20,740 bases of DNA from a virus, in the IMG/VR virus record IMGVR_UViG_3300005663_000224, positions 1 to 20,740 of that record. The stretch is one strand, 5' to 3'. The position numbers and the translations under genes were made by a program. Shown here one piece after another: positions 6,028 to 13,054 of this stretch (positions are counted from its first letter, which is position 1; every line of letters starts with the position of its first letter). The notes under the pieces were generated by a model. That model did not search any database, had not been told where the DNA came from, and saw only the letters and a program-made list of their open reading frames with translations.

Positions 6028-7815
6028 ATGGCAGACATTTTAATGGCCAGAAAATTAAGCTTGGCGGTTAAAGATGGTTTTGACCGCAATAGACGTTTCG
6101 CCCGTGCACGTGCTATGTTCATACGCGAGTATGTGGGCAAGTACTACGCACAGGAGTTCGGGCTTACGGGTGAGGAACCCATCAATCTTATATTCAATAC
6201 ACTTAGGGCTATGGTGCCTAATCTGGTTATGCAGTCAGGCGTGAATAAAGTAGGTACTGAGATTACAGCACACCGTGACTATGCATCCCTCTTGGGGTTA
6301 GGACTTAACAAGTTGGATAAGTTAATTGAGTTCAAGGACACCATGCGTGGTGGCATAGTGGATGCCTTTTTCCTTATGGCTATATTCAAGACTGGGTTAG
6401 CCACCAGTGGCAAACTTCTAAATTTCGGTGATGTGTTAATTGATCAAGGCCAGATATACTCAGATGTAGTAGACTTTGATGACTTCGTGTTCGACCCGGT
6501 ATGTAAGGACTACCGCAACGCTGCGTTTATAGGCGATAGGAATAGAGTGCCAAGGCAGTTACTCCTTGATGATAATGAGTTCAATCATGATCTTGTGATG
6601 CAACTTCCGCGATCTATATCTACTGATGCCAAGAAGAGAGTTGAGAGCATGTCGCGTAGGGGTATGAGTGACTCTGAGATGTTCGAGTTGCAGGATTTTG
6701 TAGACGTGGTAGAACTCTATGTGCCTGATGCTAATGCCCTACTTACTATACCTGATCCGCACCAGATCATATTAAATGACTGGCTGGCAGCACGTGACTA
6801 TTACGGTCCCAAGTCTGGACCTTATACCATTATGGCATTAACACAACCTGTACCAGGTAATCCATATCCGATAGCACCGGTAGGTATATTCTACGATCTG
6901 CACAAGATGGCCAATAGAATGATGGTCAAGCTTATGAATCAAGCTGACCGTCAGAAGGACATTGCCATAGCTGATCCGGCTGGTGCAGATGAGGCTGAAG
7001 ATCTTAGAACCGCGTCAGACGGTGATATCGTGATGGGTAATCCTGATACTGTAAAGGTCGTATCTTTCGGTGGTCAAAACCAAAAGAGCGAAGTTATGCT
7101 TGAACGTTTACAGGTGTGGGCCAACTATATGTCCGGTAATCCTGATCAGGTAGCTGGTCTCGCATCTGAAGCCGATAGTGCGACCCAGGCCAGTATCCTC
7201 CAAGCTAACTCTACTGTGACTATAGAAGATGCTAGAGGTATGGTATATGATGCCTCTGCTAATATAGCTAAGAAGAAAGCTTGGTTCATGCATACTGATC
7301 CATTTATAGATGTACCATTATCTAAGCGAAAACCAGGTGGTGAATACGTACAACTTGTGTTAACACCAGAACAAAGACGCGGTGATTTTTTGGAGTATAC
7401 ATTCAACATTAAAGCTCGGTCTATGTCGCGGTTAGATCCTGCTGTAAGGACCAAGCGTATCATAGAGTTCGCTACTAATGTTATGCCTAGTGTTGTGAAC
7501 TCAGCTATGGTAAACTCACAGATGGGCATACCTACTAATGTGCCAGGAATATTAACTGATATTGCTGATGAATTGGGTATATTGGAAGATGTGCAGGATT
7601 GGTTTGAAGACCCCCAGTTTATACAGCGTATGCAGTTAGTGCAACAACTAGGGCCGCAACCAGCAGGTAAGGCTCAGCAAGCCGGACCAGCGGCGGGTAC
7701 ACGCGGCAACGGGAACCAGACTAAGATACAGTCAGGCTTTCAGGAACGTAAACAAATTGAACAACTGGGTGCCGATGAAAGTCAAGGTGCCAGAACCTCA
7801 GAACCAGGAGTATAA
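6028..7815 (+). CDS. Portal protein
   Basis: The 595-residue protein starts at ATG 6028, two bases after the terminase stop, with GAGG upstream. It has the alternating helical and beta character of portals, an N-terminal NLIFNTLRAMVPNLV segment (53-67), and a SEADSATQASILQ stretch near residue 380 of the kind seen in the helical part of many portals. The C-terminal 45 residues are rich in Gln, Gly, Ala and Pro and are probably disordered. It would form the dodecameric ring through which DNA is packaged and to which the adaptor binds. Position directly after the large terminase and before the scaffold supports the call strongly. Confidence 0.88.
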   Translation: MADILMARKLSLAVKDGFDRNRRFARARAMFIREYVGKYYAQEFGLTGEEPINLIFNTLRAMVPNLVMQSGVNKVGTEITAHRDYASLLGLGLNKLDKLIEFKDTMRGGIVDAFFLMAIFKTGLATSGKLLNFGDVLIDQGQIYSDVVDFDDFVFDPVCKDYRNAAFIGDRNRVPRQLLLDDNEFNHDLVMQLPRSISTDAKKRVESMSRRGMSDSEMFELQDFVDVVELYVPDANALLTIPDPHQIILNDWLAARDYYGPKSGPYTIMALTQPVPGNPYPIAPVGIFYDLHKMANRMMVKLMNQADRQKDIAIADPAGADEAEDLRTASDGDIVMGNPDTVKVVSFGGQNQKSEVMLERLQVWANYMSGNPDQVAGLASEADSATQASILQANSTVTIEDARGMVYDASANIAKKKAWFMHTDPFIDVPLSKRKPGGEYVQLVLTPEQRRGDFLEYTFNIKARSMSRLDPAVRTKRIIEFATNVMPSVVNSAMVNSQMGIPTNVPGILTDIADELGILEDVQDWFEDPQFIQRMQLVQQLGPQPAGKAQQAGPAAGTRGNGNQTKIQSGFQERKQIEQLGADESQGARTSEPGV

Positions 7816-7817
7816 TT

Positions 7818-8051
7818 ATGTCACCATGTATATCAGAAGTTAATCCTAAAAAGATAGGTGGTTACGATAGGTACGATGTTGAGGATGCTGTTCGCGCTAT
7901 GCGAAAGTCGGCAGAGATTGAAGCTGATCCCAAGTTTCGTAAAGTGGTAGCCAAAGAAATGAACAAAGAAGCTGGCCAACTTGTAGAAAAGGCCAGTTTG
8001 TTAACCAAGACATCTGCCAAGCTAAAGGCAGTATTCGGAGGTAAGAAATAA
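7818..8051 (+). CDS. Small charged helical protein after portal, unknown
   Basis: This 77-residue protein starts at ATG 7818 after GGAG (seven-base spacing). It begins MSPCISEVNPKKIGGYDRYD and then forms an amphipathic Lys/Glu-rich helix (DVEDAVRAMRKSAEIEADPKF and following), ending LKAVFGGKK. Its stop overlaps the next start (TAATG at 8048-8053), so the two are probably translated together. Small genes between portal and scaffold are common in environmental podoviruses; the role is unknown, possibly head assembly. Confidence 0.75.
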   Translation: MSPCISEVNPKKIGGYDRYDVEDAVRAMRKSAEIEADPKFRKVVAKEMNKEAGQLVEKASLLTKTSAKLKAVFGGKK

Positions 8052-8317
8052 TGGCTAGTATAACGAATAATTTCAATGCGTTAAAAAACAAGAATCCAGG
8101 CATGACTGACGATGAAGCTATGAAACAAGCTATGGCCCTAACTGCTAAATCCAGGACCAGGTTCCGTAAGGCCAGCAAAGCTAAAGCTGCCAGCAAGAAA
8201 CCTAACTGGGCTAGCAGACTTAAGAGCAAGGTTAAGAAAACTCTGAAGTCACGCCATAGTAAAGCTGGCAAGGCATACAAAGAAAAGATGAAGAGCGGCA
8301 AAGGAAGAGGTTACTAA
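8051..8317 (+). CDS. Very basic Lys-rich protein, possible DNA-binding or internal head protein
   Basis: The 88-residue product has a near-neutral N-terminus (MASITNNFNALKNKNPGMTD) followed from residue 33 by a tail packed with Lys, Arg, Ser and Ala (SRTRFRKASKAKAASKK, LKSKVKKTLKSR, EKMKSGKGRGY). Such a tail suggests nucleic-acid binding or charge neutralisation inside the head. A GGAGG site precedes the ATG, which overlaps the upstream stop by one base, and its own stop overlaps the next ATG by one base. Composition supports nucleic-acid contact; nothing more specific can be claimed. Confidence 0.72.
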   Translation: MASITNNFNALKNKNPGMTDDEAMKQAMALTAKSRTRFRKASKAKAASKKPNWASRLKSKVKKTLKSRHSKAGKAYKEKMKSGKGRGY

Positions 8318-8667
8318 TGGTGACACACAGCTTCGTATGTGATAGTTGTATAGTGCTGGTACAGGATACTTCCACCAAGGGCGTTCATAGCTGCCCAAAA
8401 TGTGGTGGTGAGATGCGGTGGGATCTTAATATATGTATCCACGGTAACTACAAGACCCCGATACATTCAGATTCGCTAGCCATACATCCTGATCAACGAG
8501 CATGGCATGAAAAGACATTTCCCAATATAAGATTGGATGATGAATGTCGACCCATATTTGATAATTTTACCAACCACGAAGCTTATCTAAAAGCCACTGG
8601 GTTTGGTAAGGAAACACAGCGAGTTAAATCGCTTGGCAAAGAAGTAGTTAAGACAAGTATAACCTAG
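8317..8667 (+). CDS. Zinc-ribbon protein, FmdB-like N-terminus
   Basis: This 116-residue protein starts with a zinc ribbon made of CDSC (C8, C11) and CPKCGG (C26, C29), like the N-terminal domain of FmdB-type small proteins. The remainder contains SDSLAIHPDQRAWHEKTFPN and CRPIFDNFTNHEAYLKATGF, a pattern I recall from hypothetical phage proteins encoded next to scaffold genes. ATG 8317 overlaps the upstream stop by one base and follows GGAAGAGG. Zinc binding is likely; the biological role, perhaps in head assembly or regulation, is unknown. A 71-base gap follows before the scaffold gene. Confidence 0.78.
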   Translation: MVTHSFVCDSCIVLVQDTSTKGVHSCPKCGGEMRWDLNICIHGNYKTPIHSDSLAIHPDQRAWHEKTFPNIRLDDECRPIFDNFTNHEAYLKATGFGKETQRVKSLGKEVVKTSIT

Positions 8668-8738
8668 AAATTACCTACACCTCCGTACACTGGATGTTCT
8701 GGTGACATGAGGAAGCTAATTAGAATAGGAGAATTAGT

Positions 8739-9887
8739 ATGCGTGAAATGGCTAAAGAACTTAAGGAAGGGAATGCAGGAGACCATACGGAAGGTCTAAA
8801 AGAGGTTGATGAGAAAGCCATAACTGAACCTGAACTGGTAAACACAGTAGAGGAACGGTTAAAAAGTCTCAACGAACTCGTAAGTGGTGACGAACCAGAA
8901 GCATTACCAGACGGCGATACAGATTCTACACCTGATCCTCCCGACGAGAAAGATGATGTCGAGATTGATGAGGAAGTTGATGAAATCGACGATGGTGATC
9001 CTACCCTGGTCAAGGACGGGGTCAACACGGATAGCGAGGATGGCAACGATGTCACCATCCCCGATGCTTATGTAAGAGCAGCTATCCACAATGGAATGAA
9101 ACAAGAGGACGTTGATTTTCTTGTAAAGCAAGATCCCAAACTAGCATTGTCTACATTTACCAGTATGTACAATAGCGTGACCAACGCATCTAAAGAATGG
9201 TCACAGCTTGGCAGAGCCAAGGTAGAACAAGAGCGTGCTATAGCAGAGGCTGACAGTAGGCGTGTCGTTGAGAAGTCGCAACATGATGTAGATCCACTGA
9301 TAGGCAAACTCAAAGAGACATATGGTGATGATCCGTTGATAGAGGTAGTGACTAAACTTCTTGCCGATAGACCGACACCAGTTACTACAGCACCAGTTTC
9401 GCAGCCAGCAGATCTATATCAGACAGCTACAGCACGGGCTAACGCCAGTGCCAATGCTTCTACGGACGCCAGGGTAAATGTTTTCTTTGGTTCAAACGCC
9501 ATGAAACCGTATGAAGATTTTTACGGCATGATGGGGTTAAGCCAGTCGTTCAATGACCTATCTAATGGACAACAGGAGCATAGGTTGAATGTAATGCAGG
9601 AGGCTGAATACATTATGACCGGTCTTCGTATGCGTGGGATAGATTTACCTGTAGAACAGGTTCTTGAGAAAGCTCACCTGGTAGTCACTGAACCCATAAG
9701 GGAACAGGTTATACGCGAAAATCTTAAGAAGAACGCTGTTACAAGAAAAAAGGCCATGACATTCAGACCGTCTAAGAGTAAAAAGACGACCAATGCCGTT
9801 GTCGATAGTCAACGCAAACCTCAAAGCAGACAAGAACTTTTGAGTAGAGTAGAGCAGAGATTGGCCGGTGTGCCGAATCTGCGATAA
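8739..9887 (+). CDS. Probable capsid scaffolding protein
   Basis: The 382-residue protein lies directly upstream of the major capsid gene, the normal scaffold position. Its first 120 residues are strongly acidic with many Asp, Glu and Pro (SGDEPEALPDGDTDSTPDPP, DDVEIDEEVDEIDDGD). The middle is helical and charged, with a low-complexity Thr/Pro/Ala segment near residues 215-245. The C-terminal 60 residues are basic (NAVTRKKAMTFRPSKSKK) and end with a helix, as expected for the part of a scaffold that touches coat protein. ATG 8739 is chosen because GGAG lies seven bases before it; ATG 8748 is an alternative. No protease domain is present, so cleavage-driven scaffold removal is not evident here. 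Confidence 0.8.
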   Translation: MREMAKELKEGNAGDHTEGLKEVDEKAITEPELVNTVEERLKSLNELVSGDEPEALPDGDTDSTPDPPDEKDDVEIDEEVDEIDDGDPTLVKDGVNTDSEDGNDVTIPDAYVRAAIHNGMKQEDVDFLVKQDPKLALSTFTSMYNSVTNASKEWSQLGRAKVEQERAIAEADSRRVVEKSQHDVDPLIGKLKETYGDDPLIEVVTKLLADRPTPVTTAPVSQPADLYQTATARANASANASTDARVNVFFGSNAMKPYEDFYGMMGLSQSFNDLSNGQQEHRLNVMQEAEYIMTGLRMRGIDLPVEQVLEKAHLVVTEPIREQVIRENLKKNAVTRKKAMTFRPSKSKKTTNAVVDSQRKPQSRQELLSRVEQRLAGVPNLR

Positions 9888-9903
9888 TTAACAGGAGGCA
9901 ATT

Positions 9904-11016
9904 ATGGCCGGAGTAAAAAATGCAGACATGATCGACCTTATTGAGACGACCTTGCCTGATTTACCCGAACAGTATTTTGAAGTAACATGGACCAACCAGG
10001 ATTACGAGGCATGCCGTATCTATCAGCGTGATCGGATAGAGATCGACGGTGGAACTTCGATTAAGCGTAAAGTTATGTTTAATCCCACCGGCAACGCACG
10101 CTATCGTAGGATGTATGATACAGATGATCCTGCTGTATCAGATGTGATCCATGAGATCGACGTACCCTGGACTCAGATAGGTACGCATTACTCGTGGGAC
10201 AAGCTGGAGATTCTGCGTAACAGAAATTCAGCAAAGGGTTTCATCAGACTGCTTGAGACCAGACGTATTGACGGTCTGTGGAGTTTGGCTGACCTTATCG
10301 AAGAGAGATTCTGGAAGACACCTACAAGTTCTTCAGATGACCTCTACCCGTATGGCGTACCGTATTATCTCAACACGTTGGATGCGGATACAACCGGTAG
10401 TGACTTTAGCGGTCAGACTATTCGATTCCAGAATGGCAGCACTACTACTACCTGTGCTGGCATCGATGCTTCAACTGAGGCCAAGTGGAAAAACTATGCG
10501 GCCACTTATACCAAGGTGGACAATGCTTTACTTAAGATTTTCCGCAAGGCGTTCTTGCTCACCAAGTTCAAAGCACCACAGGCATTCGGCATCAATGATC
10601 CTGCACAGAAGAGAAATGCAGCTAAGAGAATTTATTGTGATGCTGATACAGCCGTAGCATTGCAGGAACTTGCCGATGCAAGAGATGATTTCCATCGCGG
10701 CAATGATGTCCTCGGCAACATTAAGATGGGCGATGATGCTGTTGTACGCATCAACCGTCTGCCGGTTATCTACATCAACCAACTTGATGGTGTAACTGAC
10801 CCCGTGACATCAGATGCTCTGGCACCATTGTATTGCATCGACTTCGAGAAGTTCATTCCTTATGTTCAGGATGGCTACTGGATGGAAGAGGGCGAACCCA
10901 TGACAGACAGATTACAACATACCACGTACACTGTCTTTCTTGATGGTTCACACAACAACCTGTGCGTCAATCGTAGGACCGCTGGTTTCGTAATCCATAA
11001 ACCGATTACAGCGTAA
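9904..11016 (+). CDS. Major capsid protein
   Basis: The 370-residue protein starts at ATG 9904 after a strong AGGAGG site. It has the position (after the scaffold), size and composition of a HK97-fold coat protein: no signal peptide, mixed alpha/beta sequence, Trp/Tyr-rich segments such as YFEVTWTNQDY and GLWSLADLIEERFWKTP, and a C-terminal beta region ending VNRRTAGFVIHKPITA. It should form the icosahedral shell. The sequence resembles coat proteins of uncultured podoviruses more than those of T7 or P22 in my memory, but this was not aligned. The gene is followed by a structured 79-base gap, consistent with control after a highly expressed gene. Confidence 0.85.
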   Translation: MAGVKNADMIDLIETTLPDLPEQYFEVTWTNQDYEACRIYQRDRIEIDGGTSIKRKVMFNPTGNARYRRMYDTDDPAVSDVIHEIDVPWTQIGTHYSWDKLEILRNRNSAKGFIRLLETRRIDGLWSLADLIEERFWKTPTSSSDDLYPYGVPYYLNTLDADTTGSDFSGQTIRFQNGSTTTTCAGIDASTEAKWKNYAATYTKVDNALLKIFRKAFLLTKFKAPQAFGINDPAQKRNAAKRIYCDADTAVALQELADARDDFHRGNDVLGNIKMGDDAVVRINRLPVIYINQLDGVTDPVTSDALAPLYCIDFEKFIPYVQDGYWMEEGEPMTDRLQHTTYTVFLDGSHNNLCVNRRTAGFVIHKPITA

Positions 11017-11020
11017 ACCA

Positions 11021-11078
11021 ACACCAATCATGTTGGTGTAACCAATATTAACCTGGTCATGGTGTGATAGCCATGATT
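11021..11078 (+). terminator. Tandem hairpins after the capsid gene
   Basis: ACACCAA (11021-11027) pairs perfectly with TTGGTGT (11033-11039) around a five-base loop. TCATGG (11057-11062) pairs with CCATGA (11071-11076), extendable by two G-T pairs. The TTGGT of the first stem can alternatively pair with ACCAA at 11041-11045. There is no T-run, so this may be a weak terminator, an RNA-processing or stabilising structure, or an attenuator between capsid and the next gene. Confidence 0.45.
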
Positions 11079-11095
11079 GAGAACAGGAGATTAAA

Positions 11096-12226
11096 ATGAG
11101 TAAAATTCAAAATATGGGCGTAGGTGCCTATGATGTGTACTGCGAGACCAAGCGGGTTTTTTATCGCCCTGTAACTGCTTCCACGGAAGTTAAGGTCGGA
11201 CAGCCGGTTTGTTATAACAGTGATTCTGTAACAGACCAAAAGGAACGAACCGCCCATCCTAATACTGGACACCTTAACGGTGGCGGTCTTACCGCTTATG
11301 CTGAGGGCGTACAGTCCTTTACTGGTAGATTGTTTATTGTAGAGGAACCTCTTACAGCTAACCTTCACGCGTGGGCAGGTATTGTAAAGTCACTCGGCCC
11401 GAAACTTGGTACTGATGGTGACATGATTGAGATCTTTATCCCAACAGAAGGTGCTATAGTTCCGGTTATTAGCGATCAGAATTGTATACTGGACAGAACC
11501 ATTATTGGTATCAGAAATGGTGAAGCCGCGACTTCTTATCCTGGTCGTCCGATTGGTGTAGCTATGGAAACCAAAGACCGCTCAAGCACCGATGGCTTGG
11601 TCTGGATGAGGTTCAAGAGCTTCGATTATGGTGCCATAAAGGGTGGTGGTGATTCAGCTTCTAATTCGCTGATTGTCGACGATGAGATTACATCCAATAA
11701 TGTTGTGTTGGATCAGAGAAACTATCGTTTTGACGGTACCGGTCGTGCAAGAGCATTATACTATGTCGGCGAAATTGCAGGACTTGGTAATGCAATGTGG
11801 GGTATGTGGAAGTTTAGAACATACGTTAATGCTGCTTTAGTAAGTAGCGTTGTGCATGTTGTTACTGCTAATTTGCACTTCAAGGACGCTGCAACAATAG
11901 CCGTTACTTCAGGCCATTGGAACTCTGCTTTCTATGGTACAGTAGAAACAGAAGTAACTTCAACCGCACCCACTTTGTCAGGTGGTAGTGTAGCTGGCAT
12001 CTCACTTGAATATTACGTTGATGAGTCAGTTGCTGCCCCGGCTAATGCATACGCCATTTATGTACATGCTGGTACATATAATTGGGATGGCTTGCTGGCT
12101 ATTAGAAATGCCGGTGACTGTGGTGACGTTGCTACAGTTGAAGCTGGTGATGCTGGTGGTGGCTCTATTCCTATCTACATTGCAGGTACTACTTATTACC
12201 TGCATTATTGGAACGCTGCTTCGTAA
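11096..12226 (+). CDS. Virion protein, probable capsid decoration or minor head protein
   Basis: The 376-residue protein starts at ATG 11096 after AGGAG. It appears to have two parts. Residues 1-175 form a beta-rich domain (VGQPVCYNSD, MIEIFIPTEGAIVPVI, YPGRPIGVAMETKD), in the style of capsid-associated decoration proteins. After a Gly/Ser-rich linker (GAIKGGGDSASNS, 179-191), residues 192-376 form a second beta domain rich in Ala, Thr and Val, ending IAGTTYYLHYWNAAS. There are no catalytic motifs and no signal peptide. Position directly after the coat gene, with strong ribosome binding site and structured flanks, fits an abundant surface protein; the second domain could be displayed outward. 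Function is inferred from position and composition. Confidence 0.7.
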   Translation: MSKIQNMGVGAYDVYCETKRVFYRPVTASTEVKVGQPVCYNSDSVTDQKERTAHPNTGHLNGGGLTAYAEGVQSFTGRLFIVEEPLTANLHAWAGIVKSLGPKLGTDGDMIEIFIPTEGAIVPVISDQNCILDRTIIGIRNGEAATSYPGRPIGVAMETKDRSSTDGLVWMRFKSFDYGAIKGGGDSASNSLIVDDEITSNNVVLDQRNYRFDGTGRARALYYVGEIAGLGNAMWGMWKFRTYVNAALVSSVVHVVTANLHFKDAATIAVTSGHWNSAFYGTVETEVTSTAPTLSGGSVAGISLEYYVDESVAAPANAYAIYVHAGTYNWDGLLAIRNAGDCGDVATVEAGDAGGGSIPIYIAGTTYYLHYWNAAS

Positions 12227-12232
12227 TTAACT

Positions 12233-12294
12233 GGCCAGTAACCGAGCACTCCTTTAACGTGGGGTGCTCGGCCTGGCTTCTATTAACCACGTTA
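12233..12294 (+). terminator. Strong hairpin with possible pseudoknot after the 11096 gene
   Basis: CCGAGCACTCC (12242-12252) pairs with GGGGTGCTCGG (12261-12271), 11 pairs with one T-G. An outer stem GGCCAG (12233-12238) with CTGGCT (12273-12278) extends it. The run after it is TTCTATT, a poor T-tract. In addition TAACGTGG (12255-12262), mostly in the loop, is the exact complement of CCACGTTA (12287-12294), just before the GGAG of the next gene, so an H-type pseudoknot or an alternative structure is possible. A terminator or translation-control element is likely. Confidence 0.65.
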
Positions 12295-12306
12295 TAGGAG
12301 AAAGTT

Positions 12307-12678
12307 ATGAAAAAGTTTAGATTAGATTTAAGCGAGTATGATGTGACAGTTACAGTGCCTGTCACTAAAGAAGATGGCTCTCATGTGTTCGAGGACCAGA
12401 CTAATACATACCCATTACGCGAGAATATCAGCACATGGCTTCGCAGTGTGGGTGTTTTTAAGTCAGCCGAAGATATTGCTGAAGCTGTCAGCGTGGCCAA
12501 ACAGATTCGTGATTGCACGGCAGATTCAATAGAATTAGACGGGCGTGAAACAGATGTGCTGAAGAAAGCTGTAAATCGTTTAGTCGAACTGACCGCAGAG
12601 GGTAAGGCTAATCTTGGCGGTGAAATTCACGAAGAGGCCATCATTCGTGTCGTGAAGATGCAGGAGCATAAACTATGA
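12307..12678 (+). CDS. Small acidic protein, unknown function, after head genes
   Basis: The 123-residue protein starts at ATG 12307 after GGAG (12297-12300). It begins with a beta-like segment KKFRLDLSEYDVTVTVPVTK and then becomes helical (ISTWLRSVGVF, EDIAEAVSVAKQIRDC, DVLKKAVNRLVELTAEGK). The layout, a short beta start followed by helices with an ELDG turn, resembles small uncharacterised proteins encoded between capsid and connector genes in other phages, but no function is established to my knowledge. It overlaps the next gene by four bases (ATGA). Assembly factor is a guess. Confidence 0.7.
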   Translation: MKKFRLDLSEYDVTVTVPVTKEDGSHVFEDQTNTYPLRENISTWLRSVGVFKSAEDIAEAVSVAKQIRDCTADSIELDGRETDVLKKAVNRLVELTAEGKANLGGEIHEEAIIRVVKMQEHKL

Positions 12679-13052
12679 ACGTAGACCAAGCTGCTATTAA
12701 TATGAGTAATGTACTGCAAGACAGTCGCATTGAAACACCTAAAGGCCCACTGACCTCACGCGAGCATCAACAGTTAGCTGCTGATTTGCACCTGCTGATA
12801 TCACGGGCTAAAGAGGTGGATGAAGCTACAGAGGAAGCCAAAAGGTTAGTTATAAAAGTTGCTAATCTAGAGGGTGAACTAATAGCGTTGAGAGAAGACC
12901 TCAAGCAGGCTAGAATAAAAGTGCATGAAGTGATTAAGAATGCAGGTGCCGAGGTACCGGGAGAGTTTCTCAGCGAAGAGGAAGAGAAAGAGCTCCTGAA
13001 AGAAATCAAAGGAGCACCTGATCCCGGACCGATTGAAGCACCAAAGGAGTAA
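12675..13052 (+). CDS. Small coiled-coil protein, unknown function
   Basis: This 125-residue protein is dominated by charged heptad-like helices, strongest over residues 44-88 (RAKEVDEATEEAKRL, VANLEGELIALREDLKQARI), followed by an acidic segment (SEEEEKELLKEIKG) and a Pro-rich tail (APDPGPIEAPKE). It starts within the stop of the 12307 gene (ATGA overlap), so the pair is probably made in fixed proportion and may act together. No enzyme motif is seen. An assembly chaperone or small structural role would fit the position. Confidence 0.7.
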   Translation: MNVDQAAINMSNVLQDSRIETPKGPLTSREHQQLAADLHLLISRAKEVDEATEEAKRLVIKVANLEGELIALREDLKQARIKVHEVIKNAGAEVPGEFLSEEEEKELLKEIKGAPDPGPIEAPKE

Positions 13053-13054
13053 AC

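Noticed and set aside
8720-9058. 112-residue minus-strand serine-rich reading frame opposite the scaffold gene
   Set aside because: It is the antisense shadow of the acidic GAT/GAC/GAA-rich scaffold N-terminus and has no ribosome binding site.
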